Shown here: one piece after another, positions 43,487-51,063 of the stretch
How the letters are laid out: each line of letters opens with the position of its first letter
How positions within the stretch are numbered: the stretch's first letter is position 1
Source of the DNA: Candidatus Moraniibacteriota bacterium
Lineage (GTDB): Bacteria; Patescibacteria; Paceibacteria; Moranbacterales; UBA2206
DNA length: 64,000 nt
Assembly: GCA_030645735.1 (NCBI GenBank)
Contig: JAUSNP010000003.1
Location: forward strand, 169,337-233,336
Reading direction: 5' to 3'
Made by a program: the position numbers and the translations under genes
Notes under the pieces: model-generated
What the model was told of the DNA's origin: nothing
What the model saw: only the letters and a program-made list of their open reading frames with translations
Database searches by the model: none

Positions 43487-43510
43487 AGACGCAAGATATT
43501 GCGTCTCTAC
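43483..43510. repeat. REP palindrome 1 (overlaps rpoC stop)
   Basis: AGACGCAA pairs with TTGCGTCT around GATA, with outer GTA and TAC. It contains the rpoC TAA. It is the least perfect of the four REPs at this locus. Confidence 0.75.
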
Positions 43511-43520
43511 GAAAAAAGAA

Positions 43521-43548
43521 AAACCGCTCAGGAATGGGCGGTTTTTTT
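43521..43548 (+). terminator. rpoBC terminator
   Basis: AAACCGCTC pairs with GGGCGGTTT around AGGAAT, followed by a T-run. Confidence 0.85.
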
Positions 43549-43616
43549 GTTGGAAAATTGACATGAAATATATTGGTGGTATTATATCATCGAATGTGTG
43601 TGCATATGAAACAATG

Positions 43617-43644
43617 GTAGAGACGGATTGCAATCCGTCTCTAC
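43617..43644. repeat. REP palindrome 2 (upstream of transposase)
   Basis: A perfect 28-bp palindrome with ends GTAGAGACGG and CCGTCTCTAC. It lies 22 bases before the transposase ATG. Confidence 0.9.
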
Positions 43645-43666
43645 AGGCAAAATAAAAATCACAACC

Positions 43667-44245
43667 ATGTCTAACAAATACAAAAGCCAATATAAAATCG
43701 AATCATCGCGATTGGCTGGATATGATTATTCCCAGAATGGAATGTATTTCGTGACGATTTGTACAAAAGGTCGGGAAGAATTTTTTGGTAGGATAGAGGA
43801 GGGGGAAATGGTGTTGTCGGGGATTGGGGAAATTGCCAATCAATTTTGGCAGGAAATTCCGAAACATTTTCCAAAGGTTATTTTAGATGAATATGTAATA
43901 ATGCCAAATCATTTACATGGGATTGTGGAAATTAACAACGATAGATTGAATGTGGATGCCCGTAGAGACGAGGCAATGCCTCGTCTCTACACCGGCCAAC
44001 ACCTCGAGATGTCTGAAATATCACCAAAACCAGGTTCATTATCGGTTATTCTGGGATCATTTAAATCAATTGTTTCAAAAACCACTAGAAAACAATTAAA
44101 TCCTGTCACCTTCGCCTGGCAACCTCGTTTCTACGACCACATCATCCGCAACGACGTTTCTCTCAACAAAATCCGTGAATATATTCAGACCAATCCGGCG
44201 ATGTGGGAACGGGATCGGAATAATGTCGAAAATTTGTGGATGTAG
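43667..44245 (+). CDS. REP-associated tyrosine transposase (Y1/HUH family)
   Basis: A 192-aa single-strand DNA transposase of the RAYT group. It has the family's opening (SSRLAGYDYSQNGMYFVTICT) and the HUH metal motif PNHLHGIV near residue 84. A C-terminal helix has the nucleophile Tyr in IREYIQTNPAMWE near residue 173. RAYTs act on REP palindromes; here palindromes of one family lie on both sides, and a 29-bp copy sits inside the gene (43962-43990), encoding ARRDEAMPRLY without breaking the frame. The upstream in-frame ATG at 43628 lies in a REP and is not used. Whether the insert leaves the enzyme active is unknown. Confidence 0.88.
   Translation: MSNKYKSQYKIESSRLAGYDYSQNGMYFVTICTKGREEFFGRIEEGEMVLSGIGEIANQFWQEIPKHFPKVILDEYVIMPNHLHGIVEINNDRLNVDARRDEAMPRLYTGQHLEMSEISPKPGSLSVILGSFKSIVSKTTRKQLNPVTFAWQPRFYDHIIRNDVSLNKIREYIQTNPAMWERDRNNVENLWM
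43962..43990. repeat. REP palindrome 3 (inside the transposase gene)
   Basis: A 29-bp palindrome with ends GTAGAGACGAGGCA and TGCCTCGTCTCTAC, in frame within the coding sequence between two conserved parts of the protein. Confidence 0.9.
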
Positions 44246-44256
44246 GCGTTTGCCAG

Positions 44257-44285
44257 GTAGAGACGCCCCGCCGGGGCGTCTCTAC
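44257..44285. repeat. REP palindrome 4 (downstream of transposase)
   Basis: A 29-bp palindrome with ends GTAGAGACGCCCCG and CGGGGCGTCTCTAC. It begins 11 bases after the transposase stop codon. Confidence 0.9.
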
Positions 44286-44372
44286 CTCCCCTAGCTCATA
44301 ATGGCTGGTTTTCGGTTTAGCTAGATTTGTGTTAAAATAAAGTAAATAAACAATCTTCTAATATCTTTTAAT

Positions 44373-46709
44373 ATGGGGCGAAAAAAGAAAGTTGATAAGT
44401 TGGCAGAGGAGCTGGAGCAGGAGAAAAGCAATTTTGAATTTGATATTGCGGGCGATGCTAAGCGGAGTGTGGCGGCCGTGTTTTTGTTCGCTTTGGCAGT
44501 GGTGATTCTGTTGGGCTTTTTTGGCAAGGCTGGTGTGGTGGGACAATCTTTGGATAGCGCGACTGGTTTGACGACGGGCTGGGCCAAATGGATTTTCCCA
44601 GTCTTTTTAGTGATGGGTGGCATCGTGTTGCTTTTGCGCAAAGAGACAGCTTTCTATGTGACCAAGATTATTGGTTTAATCTTGACCTTTGTTAGTTTGA
44701 CAGGATTTTTTCATTGGTTTTTTGATGTGAAAAAAATGGCTGAAGTGGCTGGGGCTGGTTCGGGCGGAGGTTATGTCGGCTATGGCGTAGCCTATTTTGC
44801 GACAACATTTTTTGGAGTGGCCGGAGGCATGGTGATGATTATGGCGTTGTTTTTGATTGGCATCATCGTAGCTTTCAATTTTTCTATTTTTCATTTCATC
44901 CAAAAATTATTTACAAAATCTGAAGTTGCGTCAGAGGTTGAGTTTGTTGAAGAAAATGAAGATGAATCAGAAGAGGATGAAATCATCGGCAGTGAGATGG
45001 AGGAAGTTGTGGAAACCAAACAAGAAAAGAAAAGCAAAGAAGATGAAAATATTGGCAAGATTGAATTTGTGGAAGGACCAGATCGCTTTGTAGATGAAAA
45101 ACTTTTTGACAAATTGTCTGATGGAGTGGCCAAGGTGAAAAAATCTTTGACGCGCAAGAAAAAAGAAGATGCAGATGATGATTGGCAATTGCCCCCAATG
45201 GATTTGTTGGAAAAAAATTCCAGTGTAGCCAAGGGCGGAGACATCGAGAAGAATGCGGAAATCATTGAAAAAACTTTGCATCAATTTGGTATTGAAGTTG
45301 AACGAGGCGCCATTCAAACTGGGCCATCGGTGACTCAGTTCAGTTTCCGTCCAGCGGTGGGTGTGAAAATTTCTAGGATTCTAGCCTTGCAAGACGACCT
45401 GGCTTTGGCCTTGGCCAAGCATCCAATTAGAATCGAAGCGCCGATTCCTGGCAAGTCTTTGATTGGGATTGAAGTGCCCAACAAAGATTCAGCCATTGTG
45501 CGCATGCGAAATGTTTTGGAGAGCGAACAATTTGTGAATAGAAAAAACAATCTGATGATTGCTTTGGGCGAAGATGTGAGTGGCCAATATATTTTTGGCG
45601 ACCTAGCTAAGATGCCGCATCTTTTGGTGGCTGGTGCAACTGGAACTGGAAAATCAGTTGGAATCAATTCCATCATCACGGCATTGCTGTATCAAAATTC
45701 ACCCAAAGATTTGAAGATGATTATGGTAGATCCAAAGCGCGTGGAATTGTCATTGTATAATGGCATTCCGCACTTGTTGAGTGAAGTGATTGTGGAAAAT
45801 GGCAAAGTTATCAATGCTTTGAAATGGGCGGTGGGAGAAATGGAACGACGTTATCGTCAATTGCAAGACACGGGTTCCCGCGACATTGTTTCATATAATG
45901 AAAAAGCGGTTAGTGAAAAAACTCGAAAAATAACTGACCCAGAAACTGGTGAAGTTTTTGAACAGGAGATGGACAAATTGCCATATATTGTGATTGTGAT
46001 TGATGAGTTGGCAGATTTGATGGGAACACATGGCAAGGAAGTGGAAGGCGCTATCATCCGTTTGGCGCAAATGGCGCGAGCCGTGGGTATTCATTTGATT
46101 TTGAGCACGCAAAAACCAATCGTGACCGTCATCACTAGTTTGATCAAATCAAACATCTCAACCCGCATTGCTTTCCGCGTGCCGTCGCTGATGGACTCAC
46201 GTACAATTTTGGATGCCAGTGGGGCGGAAAAACTTTTGGGCAATGGTGATATGTTGTATTTGTCAGCCAATTCTCCAAAACCAAAACGTATTCAAGGCGT
46301 CTTCATTAGTGAAGCGGAGGTGAAGAAGATTGTGAAATTTGTGAAGGATCAAAAAATAGAAACAGCTGAGCAAGAGATTGGCGAAGACATTACAAAAATT
46401 GCAATGCATGGTGAAACAAATTTGGATTTCAAAAATTCAGATGACAATAATGGCGCGCAAGATGATGATTTATATGAAGCGGCCAAATCAGAAGTGGAAA
46501 AAGCTGGCAAAGCTTCAGCCTCACTTTTGCAACGCAGATTGCGCGTGGGTTATGCACGAGCCGCCAGGTTGCTTGATATTCTAGAAGACAAGGGAATCGT
46601 TGGGCCATCTGACGGCGCCAAACCGCGCGAAGTCTACACCGCTGAAAACAAACCGCAATATGATGATGTGATGACGGATCAGGGCGAGAGAGATAAATGG
46701 CAGATTTAA
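44373..46709 (+). CDS. ftsK: DNA translocase FtsK/SpoIIIE
   Basis: A 778-aa motor that pumps chromosomal DNA at the division septum. The N-terminal part has four hydrophobic helices (about 30-180). An acidic linker follows (185-260). The RecA-like motor has Walker A GATGTGKSVG near residue 423 and Walker B YIVIVIDELADLMG near residue 540. The C-terminal gamma winged-helix domain (SLLQRRLRVGYARAARLLDILEDKGIVGP, about 710-745) reads orienting DNA sites. Complete and typical in length for Gram-positive-like forms. Confidence 0.95.
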   Translation: MGRKKKVDKLAEELEQEKSNFEFDIAGDAKRSVAAVFLFALAVVILLGFFGKAGVVGQSLDSATGLTTGWAKWIFPVFLVMGGIVLLLRKETAFYVTKIIGLILTFVSLTGFFHWFFDVKKMAEVAGAGSGGGYVGYGVAYFATTFFGVAGGMVMIMALFLIGIIVAFNFSIFHFIQKLFTKSEVASEVEFVEENEDESEEDEIIGSEMEEVVETKQEKKSKEDENIGKIEFVEGPDRFVDEKLFDKLSDGVAKVKKSLTRKKKEDADDDWQLPPMDLLEKNSSVAKGGDIEKNAEIIEKTLHQFGIEVERGAIQTGPSVTQFSFRPAVGVKISRILALQDDLALALAKHPIRIEAPIPGKSLIGIEVPNKDSAIVRMRNVLESEQFVNRKNNLMIALGEDVSGQYIFGDLAKMPHLLVAGATGTGKSVGINSIITALLYQNSPKDLKMIMVDPKRVELSLYNGIPHLLSEVIVENGKVINALKWAVGEMERRYRQLQDTGSRDIVSYNEKAVSEKTRKITDPETGEVFEQEMDKLPYIVIVIDELADLMGTHGKEVEGAIIRLAQMARAVGIHLILSTQKPIVTVITSLIKSNISTRIAFRVPSLMDSRTILDASGAEKLLGNGDMLYLSANSPKPKRIQGVFISEAEVKKIVKFVKDQKIETAEQEIGEDITKIAMHGETNLDFKNSDDNNGAQDDDLYEAAKSEVEKAGKASASLLQRRLRVGYARAARLLDILEDKGIVGPSDGAKPREVYTAENKPQYDDVMTDQGERDKWQI

Positions 46710-46711
46710 AA

Positions 46712-46818
46712 AAGTCTAAAGTCTAAAGTTTAAAGACTAAACAAAGTTAAAAGTCTAAAGTCTAAATTTGTGAATTTCAAATCACAACTTAGTCTTTAGT
46801 AATTAGTCTTTAGACTTT
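46712..46818. repeat. Degenerate AAAGTCTAAA repeats with inverted copies
   Basis: Short AAGTCTAAAG words on the left are matched by CTTTAGACTTT words on the right, which would form an AT-rich hairpin between ftsK and the RodZ-like gene. Confidence 0.55.
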
Positions 46819-46825
46819 AATATGT

Positions 46826-47818
46826 ATGGTAGGTTTCACTAAAAAAAGTGTGCGCACATTGACGCTGGGGGAGAAACTCAGCAATCTTCGCAGTGAAAGA
46901 AGAATCAGTTTGAATGAGGTTTCACGCAGTACCAAGATTCAATTGAAATATTTGGAATATCTGGAAGCTGGGGATTATAAAAAATTGCCAGTGGATGTGT
47001 ATGTCAAAGGCTTTTTGCGTAGTTATGCCGAATTCCTCGGTGTGGATGAAAACATTCTGATTAGACTCTATGAAAAAGAAAAAGGCATCAAGAAAAATTT
47101 GGAAAAAGCCAATGGCGACACTGACAGTAAAAAAGAGGCTATTAATATGTCACCATTTTTGATTACACCTAAAATCATTGCGGTGGTTTTTGGAATTCTG
47201 TTTGCTTTCGGACCATTGATTTATTTATATCGAGAAATTGGCGCTTTTGCTAACACGCCTAAGTTAGTTATTTTGAGTCCAGTGCAAAATGAAATTGAAA
47301 ATAGCAACTCAGTTTTGGTCACAGGTGTTTCTGACAAAGATGCTAGAATTTTTATCAATGACCAACCAATTTTGATTTCAGACGAAGGCCGGTTTAGCGA
47401 GAGCTTGGCCTTGCAAGCTGGTACAAATTCAATTTCAGTGAAAGCTGTGAATCGCTTTGACAAAGAAACTATTGAGAATATTATTGTGCAATCTAATTAT
47501 GAAGAAAAGGAGCAGAACACAACCAATGAAGAAATTAGCAATGATGTATCAGGAGCGAAACAAGATAAAATCAGCATGGAGCTGAGTGTCAATCCTGGTC
47601 CAGTTTGGGTGAGTGTGGAAGCGGATGGTAATTTAGTTTTCAGTGGTACCATGCTTATGGGCGCCATTCAATCTTTCTCAGCTTCCGAAAAAATTAGTAT
47701 TAGTGCAGACAAAGCTAATGCAACCCTAGTTAAATTCAATGGCAAGGATATCGGCGCATTAGGCACGAAGCCTGAAGCTATCAAGAATGTTATTTTTACT
47801 AAGGACACTTCATATTAA
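46826..47818 (+). CDS. RodZ-like helix-turn-helix membrane protein
   Basis: A 330-aa protein with the RodZ layout. A cytoplasmic HTH_25-type domain (about 12-85) has LSNLRSERRISLNEVSRSTKI and LEAGDYKKLPVDVYVKGFLRSYAEFLG. One membrane helix (about 115-133, IAVVFGILFAFGPLIYLY) follows. Two beta-rich outer domains come next: a bacterial Ig-like domain (VILSPVQNEIENSNSVLVTG...) and a C-terminal DUF4115-like domain (SVEADGNLVFSGTMLMG). RodZ links MreB to the wall machinery; mreB is not in the window. It stands between ftsK and recA. Confidence 0.82.
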   Translation: MVGFTKKSVRTLTLGEKLSNLRSERRISLNEVSRSTKIQLKYLEYLEAGDYKKLPVDVYVKGFLRSYAEFLGVDENILIRLYEKEKGIKKNLEKANGDTDSKKEAINMSPFLITPKIIAVVFGILFAFGPLIYLYREIGAFANTPKLVILSPVQNEIENSNSVLVTGVSDKDARIFINDQPILISDEGRFSESLALQAGTNSISVKAVNRFDKETIENIIVQSNYEEKEQNTTNEEISNDVSGAKQDKISMELSVNPGPVWVSVEADGNLVFSGTMLMGAIQSFSASEKISISADKANATLVKFNGKDIGALGTKPEAIKNVIFTKDTSY

Positions 47819-47877
47819 CACGTTAGCAGATTAGCACGTCAGCACCGTGTTAACGTGTTAAAATGCTAACGTGTTAA
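47815..47877. repeat. Hairpin of TTAACACGTTAGCA repeats
   Basis: TTAACACGTTAGCA (47815-47828) is perfectly complementary to TGCTAACGTGTTAA (47864-47877). Between them are more degenerate GTTAAC/TTAGCA words. Similar words occur at 34850-34880. Confidence 0.7.
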
Positions 47878-47908
47878 CGTGGCTAAGGAGTTATCCACAC
47901 CTATGAAT

Positions 47909-47936
47909 TTGACAGTGATGGTATCAGTGATATAAT
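47909..47936 (+). promoter_or_regulatory. recA promoter
   Basis: TTGACA, 16 bases and TATAAT. No SOS-type operator is evident near it. Confidence 0.75.
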
Positions 47937-47988
47937 ATCATTGTGGAGTTAAATCTTCCAAAAATTAACTAGTAAAATAAAAAACAAT

Positions 47989-49008
47989 ATGAAAGAGGAA
48001 AGCACCAAGATGAGTGAGAATGACAAAAAAGTGGAAACCGTAGTTGACTCGATCAAGGAAAAATTCGGTGACGGAATTATTATGAAGTTGGGTGACGTGA
48101 AAAGAGTGGATGTAGAATCAATTCCAACTGGCGCAGTTTCTCTAGACATCGCTTTGGGCATAGGCGGCATTCCAAGGGGTCGTGTGATTGAAATCTATGG
48201 GCCAGAATCTTCCGGAAAAACAACTCTGACTTTACATATCATTGCCAATGCACAAAAAGCTGGCGGGACTGCCGCTTTCATTGACGCCGAACATGCGCTT
48301 GATCCAGAATATGCCAAGAAGATTGGTGTGAACATCAATGACCTCTTGATTTCGCAACCAGACAATGGCGAACAAGCTTTGGACATCGTGGACGCCCTGG
48401 TAGTTTCTGGAGCCATCAGCGTGATTGTGGTTGACTCAGTGGCGGCCTTGGTGCCAAGAGCAGAGATTGAAGGCGACATGGGCGATCAACATATGGGACG
48501 TCAAGCTAGACTTATGTCACAAGCTTTGCGCAAGTTGACTTCAATCGTAGCCAAATCAAATTGCACCGTCATCTTCATCAATCAAATCAGAATGAAAATT
48601 GGCGTGGTCTTTGGCAATCCAGAAACAACCACTGGAGGCAATGCTTTGAAATTCTATTCATCAGTTCGCATTGAAGTGCGCAAAGCGGCGCAAATCAAAA
48701 AAGGTGAAGACATTGTTGGCAATCGTGTGAAAGTGAAGATTGTGAAAAACAAAGTGGCCCCACCTTTCAAAACAACTGAGTTTGACATCATGTATAACGA
48801 AGGAATTTCTGCCTCAGGTGATGCGCTCGACACAGGCGTGAAATATGAAGTCATTGCTAAGAAAGGTAATTCATATTCTTTCGGCGAAGTGAAACTTGGA
48901 GTTGGTCGTGAAGCCGCCAAACAAATCATCAAAGATGATCCGAAACTCATCAAAGAAATTACTAAAGAAATTAACAAAAAAATAAAAGAGATAGAGTTAG
49001 CGGCATAA
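47989..49008 (+). CDS. recA: Recombinase A
   Basis: A 339-aa strand-exchange ATPase for homologous repair. The Walker A loop is GPESSGKTT near residue 66. VIVVDSVAALVPRAEIEGDMG near residue 145 is Walker B plus the MAW region, and loop 2 is FGNPETTTGGNALKFYSS near residue 205. The C-terminal tail is Lys-rich with few acidic residues. A second in-frame ATG lies at 48010 and could be the real start. It has its own promoter. Confidence 0.97.
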   Translation: MKEESTKMSENDKKVETVVDSIKEKFGDGIIMKLGDVKRVDVESIPTGAVSLDIALGIGGIPRGRVIEIYGPESSGKTTLTLHIIANAQKAGGTAAFIDAEHALDPEYAKKIGVNINDLLISQPDNGEQALDIVDALVVSGAISVIVVDSVAALVPRAEIEGDMGDQHMGRQARLMSQALRKLTSIVAKSNCTVIFINQIRMKIGVVFGNPETTTGGNALKFYSSVRIEVRKAAQIKKGEDIVGNRVKVKIVKNKVAPPFKTTEFDIMYNEGISASGDALDTGVKYEVIAKKGNSYSFGEVKLGVGREAAKQIIKDDPKLIKEITKEINKKIKEIELAA

Positions 49009-49051
49009 AATATTTTTTGCAAAATAAATAGAACATAAAAATTATACAACC

Positions 49052-49122
49052 TTGACTTTTCCATTTAGAAGGTGTATAATAAGTCTATAAGAGTAAAAAG
49101 ACGGGTGAATTCCCGCCTTTTT
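49052..49122 (+). promoter_or_regulatory. Promoter plus leader hairpin of the 48-aa ORF
   Basis: TTGACT (49052-49057), 17 bases and TATAAT (49075-49080) are followed by AAAAAGACGGG/CCCGCCTTTTT (49095-49121) and a T-rich tail. It matches the layout upstream of 35661 and nusA. Confidence 0.7.
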
Positions 49123-49185
49123 CTTTTGTTTAAAAATAGTTAATTAATAAATTTTTCCATCGGGGGATGGAACAAAAACAAAAAT

Positions 49186-49332
49186 ATGGAAGCACCAAAA
49201 AAATGCGATTGTCCGCATTGTGATGCGAGAGCAAAAGAGCATGCGAGGAATGAAGAGACTGGTCTCGCCATTCTAATCATGTTGATGCCAGTAATGACAT
49301 TGACTCTTTTGTCCAACGCAGGCTTGTTTTAA
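49186..49332 (+). CDS. Small Cys-motif membrane protein, 48 aa
   Basis: MEAPKKCDCPHCDARAKEHA opens the protein, with a C-x-C-x2-C motif and a nearby His that could bind metal. One hydrophobic helix (about 27-46, LAILIMLMPVMTLTLL) ends it. It has a promoter with a leader hairpin upstream and a terminator 49 bases downstream, so it is a complete small transcription unit. No family recognised. Confidence 0.65.
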   Translation: MEAPKKCDCPHCDARAKEHARNEETGLAILIMLMPVMTLTLLSNAGLF

Positions 49333-49380
49333 AAAATACGCAGAATAAAGAAGTAAAGTTAAAATTAAATACAAAAACAA

Positions 49381-49404
49381 AAAACACCTCGCGGTGTTTT
49401 TTGT
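49381..49404 (+). terminator. Terminator of the 48-aa ORF
   Basis: AAAACACC pairs with GGTGTTTT around TCGC, followed by TTGTTTTG. Confidence 0.8.
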
Positions 49405-49419
49405 TTTGTGATTTGTGTT

Positions 49420-49517
49420 GTCATTCCGGCCTTGAGCCGGAATCTACACACCGTATCATGAATTTAAATTTGTTTCAGTAGAATGCAAAGTAGATCCCGG
49501 GTCAAGCCCGGGATGAC
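49420..49517. repeat. Paired REP-like sites (GTCATTCC / GGATGAC)
   Basis: GTCATTCCGGC/GCCGGAATCTAC (49420-49447) and GTAGATCCCGGG/CCCGGGATGAC (49490-49517) are two hairpins in opposite orientation, as in a BIME. A related pair lies at 58589-58665. Confidence 0.75.
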
Positions 49518-49520
49518 AGG

Positions 49521-50078
49521 CTATGCGCGTCCAACATATTCCCCGCGTTCAGTGTTGACGATGATTTTGTCACCTTCATTAACGAAAAGTGGAGCAGATA
49601 CGCGTAGGCCAGTTTCCAGTTTGACGACCTTGCCGCCAGTGGAAACAGTGTTACCTTTGATTCCCGGTGGAGCTTCGACAACTGTCAAAGTCACCTTGAC
49701 TGGAATTTCGATGTTGATGGGTGTGTCATTGAAATTGAGAACGATAACTTCGGTGCCCTCGAGAAGATAGTCAGTGGCTGAACCCAAAACTTGCTTGGAT
49801 AGGGTGAACTGTTCATAGGACTCATTGTCCATAAAAGCAAAGTCATCCCCTTCTTTGTAGAGATATTGCGCTTTGGATTTTCGGATGTCAGCTTCTTCGA
49901 GCTTATCAGCACCTTGGAAGGTCTTTTCTAGAACTGCGCCTGTGATCAAATTCTTGAGCTTGGTGCGTAGAACTGAGCCAGCACGTCCAGTCTTTGATTG
50001 TTCATGAAAGAGGACCGCATAGGGCGCTTTTTCATGCACAATGTTCTTGCCTGATTTGATATCGCTAATATTAAGCAT
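49521..50078 (-). CDS. efp: Elongation factor P
   Basis: A 185-aa three-domain beta protein that relieves ribosome stalling at proline runs. It starts at MLNISDIKSGKN; the frame is open further upstream but would include a repeat. Domain I has the loop SKTGRAGSVLR with Arg at position 32, where E. coli EF-P has its modified Lys nearby and Pseudomonas-type EF-P has Arg32. Domain II-III hold YLYKEGDDFAFMDNESYEQF and the C-terminal TGLRVSAPLFVNEGDKI. No modifying enzyme is seen in this window. Confidence 0.95.
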   Translation of the reverse strand: MLNISDIKSGKNIVHEKAPYAVLFHEQSKTGRAGSVLRTKLKNLITGAVLEKTFQGADKLEEADIRKSKAQYLYKEGDDFAFMDNESYEQFTLSKQVLGSATDYLLEGTEVIVLNFNDTPINIEIPVKVTLTVVEAPPGIKGNTVSTGGKVVKLETGLRVSAPLFVNEGDKIIVNTERGEYVGRA

Positions 50079-50153
50079 AGGCATGAAACATGAAACATAT
50101 AACATGTAACAATTTTTTAGAAAGTTGCTACATGTTTCATGCTGTATGTTATA
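50079..50153. repeat. 75-bp hairpin repeat, copy 1
   Basis: CATGAAACATATAACATG and TTTTTTAGAAAGTTGCTACATG are part of a sequence nearly identical to that at 50419-50486. ATGTTTCATG and CATGAAACAT pair. It separates rpsR from efp. Confidence 0.75.
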
Positions 50154-50161
50154 TGATTTAT

Positions 50162-50422
50162 TTATTTGACTACGAAAGGAACCAAGGCCATCACGCGAGC
50201 TTTCTTGATAGCAGAAGCCAAAGCGCGTTGGTGCTTGGCGCAAGTTCCATGTCTCTTTGGAGGATAGATCTTGCCTTGAGAGTTGGTAAATCTTTTGATC
50301 AAGTAGACATCCTTGAAGTCAATTTGATCCATTTTGATATCACAGAAATGACAGATTTTCTTTTCTGTCTTCGTGCTATCGTTATTGTTGTTATTGTATA
50401 TTTTCACTAGTTTATGAAGCAT
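50162..50422 (-). CDS. rpsR: Ribosomal protein S18
   Basis: An 86-aa small-subunit protein that binds next to S6. It has a CHFC pair near residue 24 and the core IDFKDVYLIKRFTNSQGKIYPPKRHGTCAKHQRALASAIKKARVMAL with F near the end. The start at 50422 lies at the edge of a repeat; a GTG at 50407 is an alternative. It follows ssb in the classical rpsF-ssb-rpsR order. Confidence 0.93.
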   Translation of the reverse strand: MLHKLVKIYNNNNNDSTKTEKKICHFCDIKMDQIDFKDVYLIKRFTNSQGKIYPPKRHGTCAKHQRALASAIKKARVMALVPFVVK

Positions 50423-50486
50423 GAAACATATAACATGTAACAATTTTTTAGAAAGTTGCTACATGTTTCATGCTGTATGTTACATG
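50419..50486. repeat. 75-bp hairpin repeat, copy 2
   Basis: A direct copy of the element at 50079-50153. It lies between ssb and rpsR, so the two copies bracket rpsR. Confidence 0.75.
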
Positions 50487-50489
50487 ATA

Positions 50490-50972
50490 TTAAAAGGGCA
50501 CATCTTCCAATCGAACCTCGTCTTGTTCTTCGTCGAGGTTGATAGTTGGAATTTCTTCTTCCATGCGTGGTGCGTTGTTTTGCGCAGATTGTTGTGGAGC
50601 GCTCACTGGTTTGTTGAATGAGCCTGGTGCGCTAGAAGTTCCAGCGGCTCGAGAACCAAGTTGCATATTTTCAGCTACAACCTCAGTTGTTCGTCGTTCA
50701 ATACCATCTTTGCCGGTGTATTTGCGAGTTTCCATTCGACCTTCGATGAAAGCTTCTTGTCCCTTGGTCAAATATTGGCCAGCAATTTCAGCTAGGCGTC
50801 CCCAAAGAACAACATTGTGAAATTCAGTTTTGTCTTGGCGTTGCCCGCTTTTGTCTTTCCAAAAACGATTAGTAGCTAGACTCAAGGTGGCTACTGATTG
50901 TCCACCTGGGGTGTTTCTGATTTCTGGATCGCGAGTTAGGCGACCAACTAACATTACTTTGTTAAGATTCAT
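50490..50972 (-). CDS. ssb: Single-stranded DNA-binding protein
   Basis: A 160-aa OB-fold protein that coats single-stranded DNA. The OB fold starts with MNLNKVMLVGRLTRDPEIR and holds the conserved WKDKSG and VVLWGRLAEIAGQYLTKG. A Pro/Ser/Ala/Gln-rich linker follows. The acidic tip (EVRLEDVPF) is the usual docking site for repair and replication partners. It lies between rpsF and rpsR, as in most bacteria. Confidence 0.96.
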   Translation of the reverse strand: MNLNKVMLVGRLTRDPEIRNTPGGQSVATLSLATNRFWKDKSGQRQDKTEFHNVVLWGRLAEIAGQYLTKGQEAFIEGRMETRKYTGKDGIERRTTEVVAENMQLGSRAAGTSSAPGSFNKPVSAPQQSAQNNAPRMEEEIPTINLDEEQDEVRLEDVPF

Positions 50973-51063
50973 TTATTTTTATGGTAACTAGTAACTCGTA
51001 ACTTGTGACTAGAAATATTTTTTCAAAAACTAGTGACTGATTACGGATGACTGATTACTAAAA

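Noticed and set aside
43628..43666. Earlier start for the REP-associated transposase
   Set aside because: The extra codons come from REP palindrome 2; the family start pattern begins at 43667.
46712..47877. CRISPR array in the AAAGTCTAAA and GTTAAC word repeats
   Set aside because: Repeats are short, degenerate and without constant spacers, and no cas genes are nearby.
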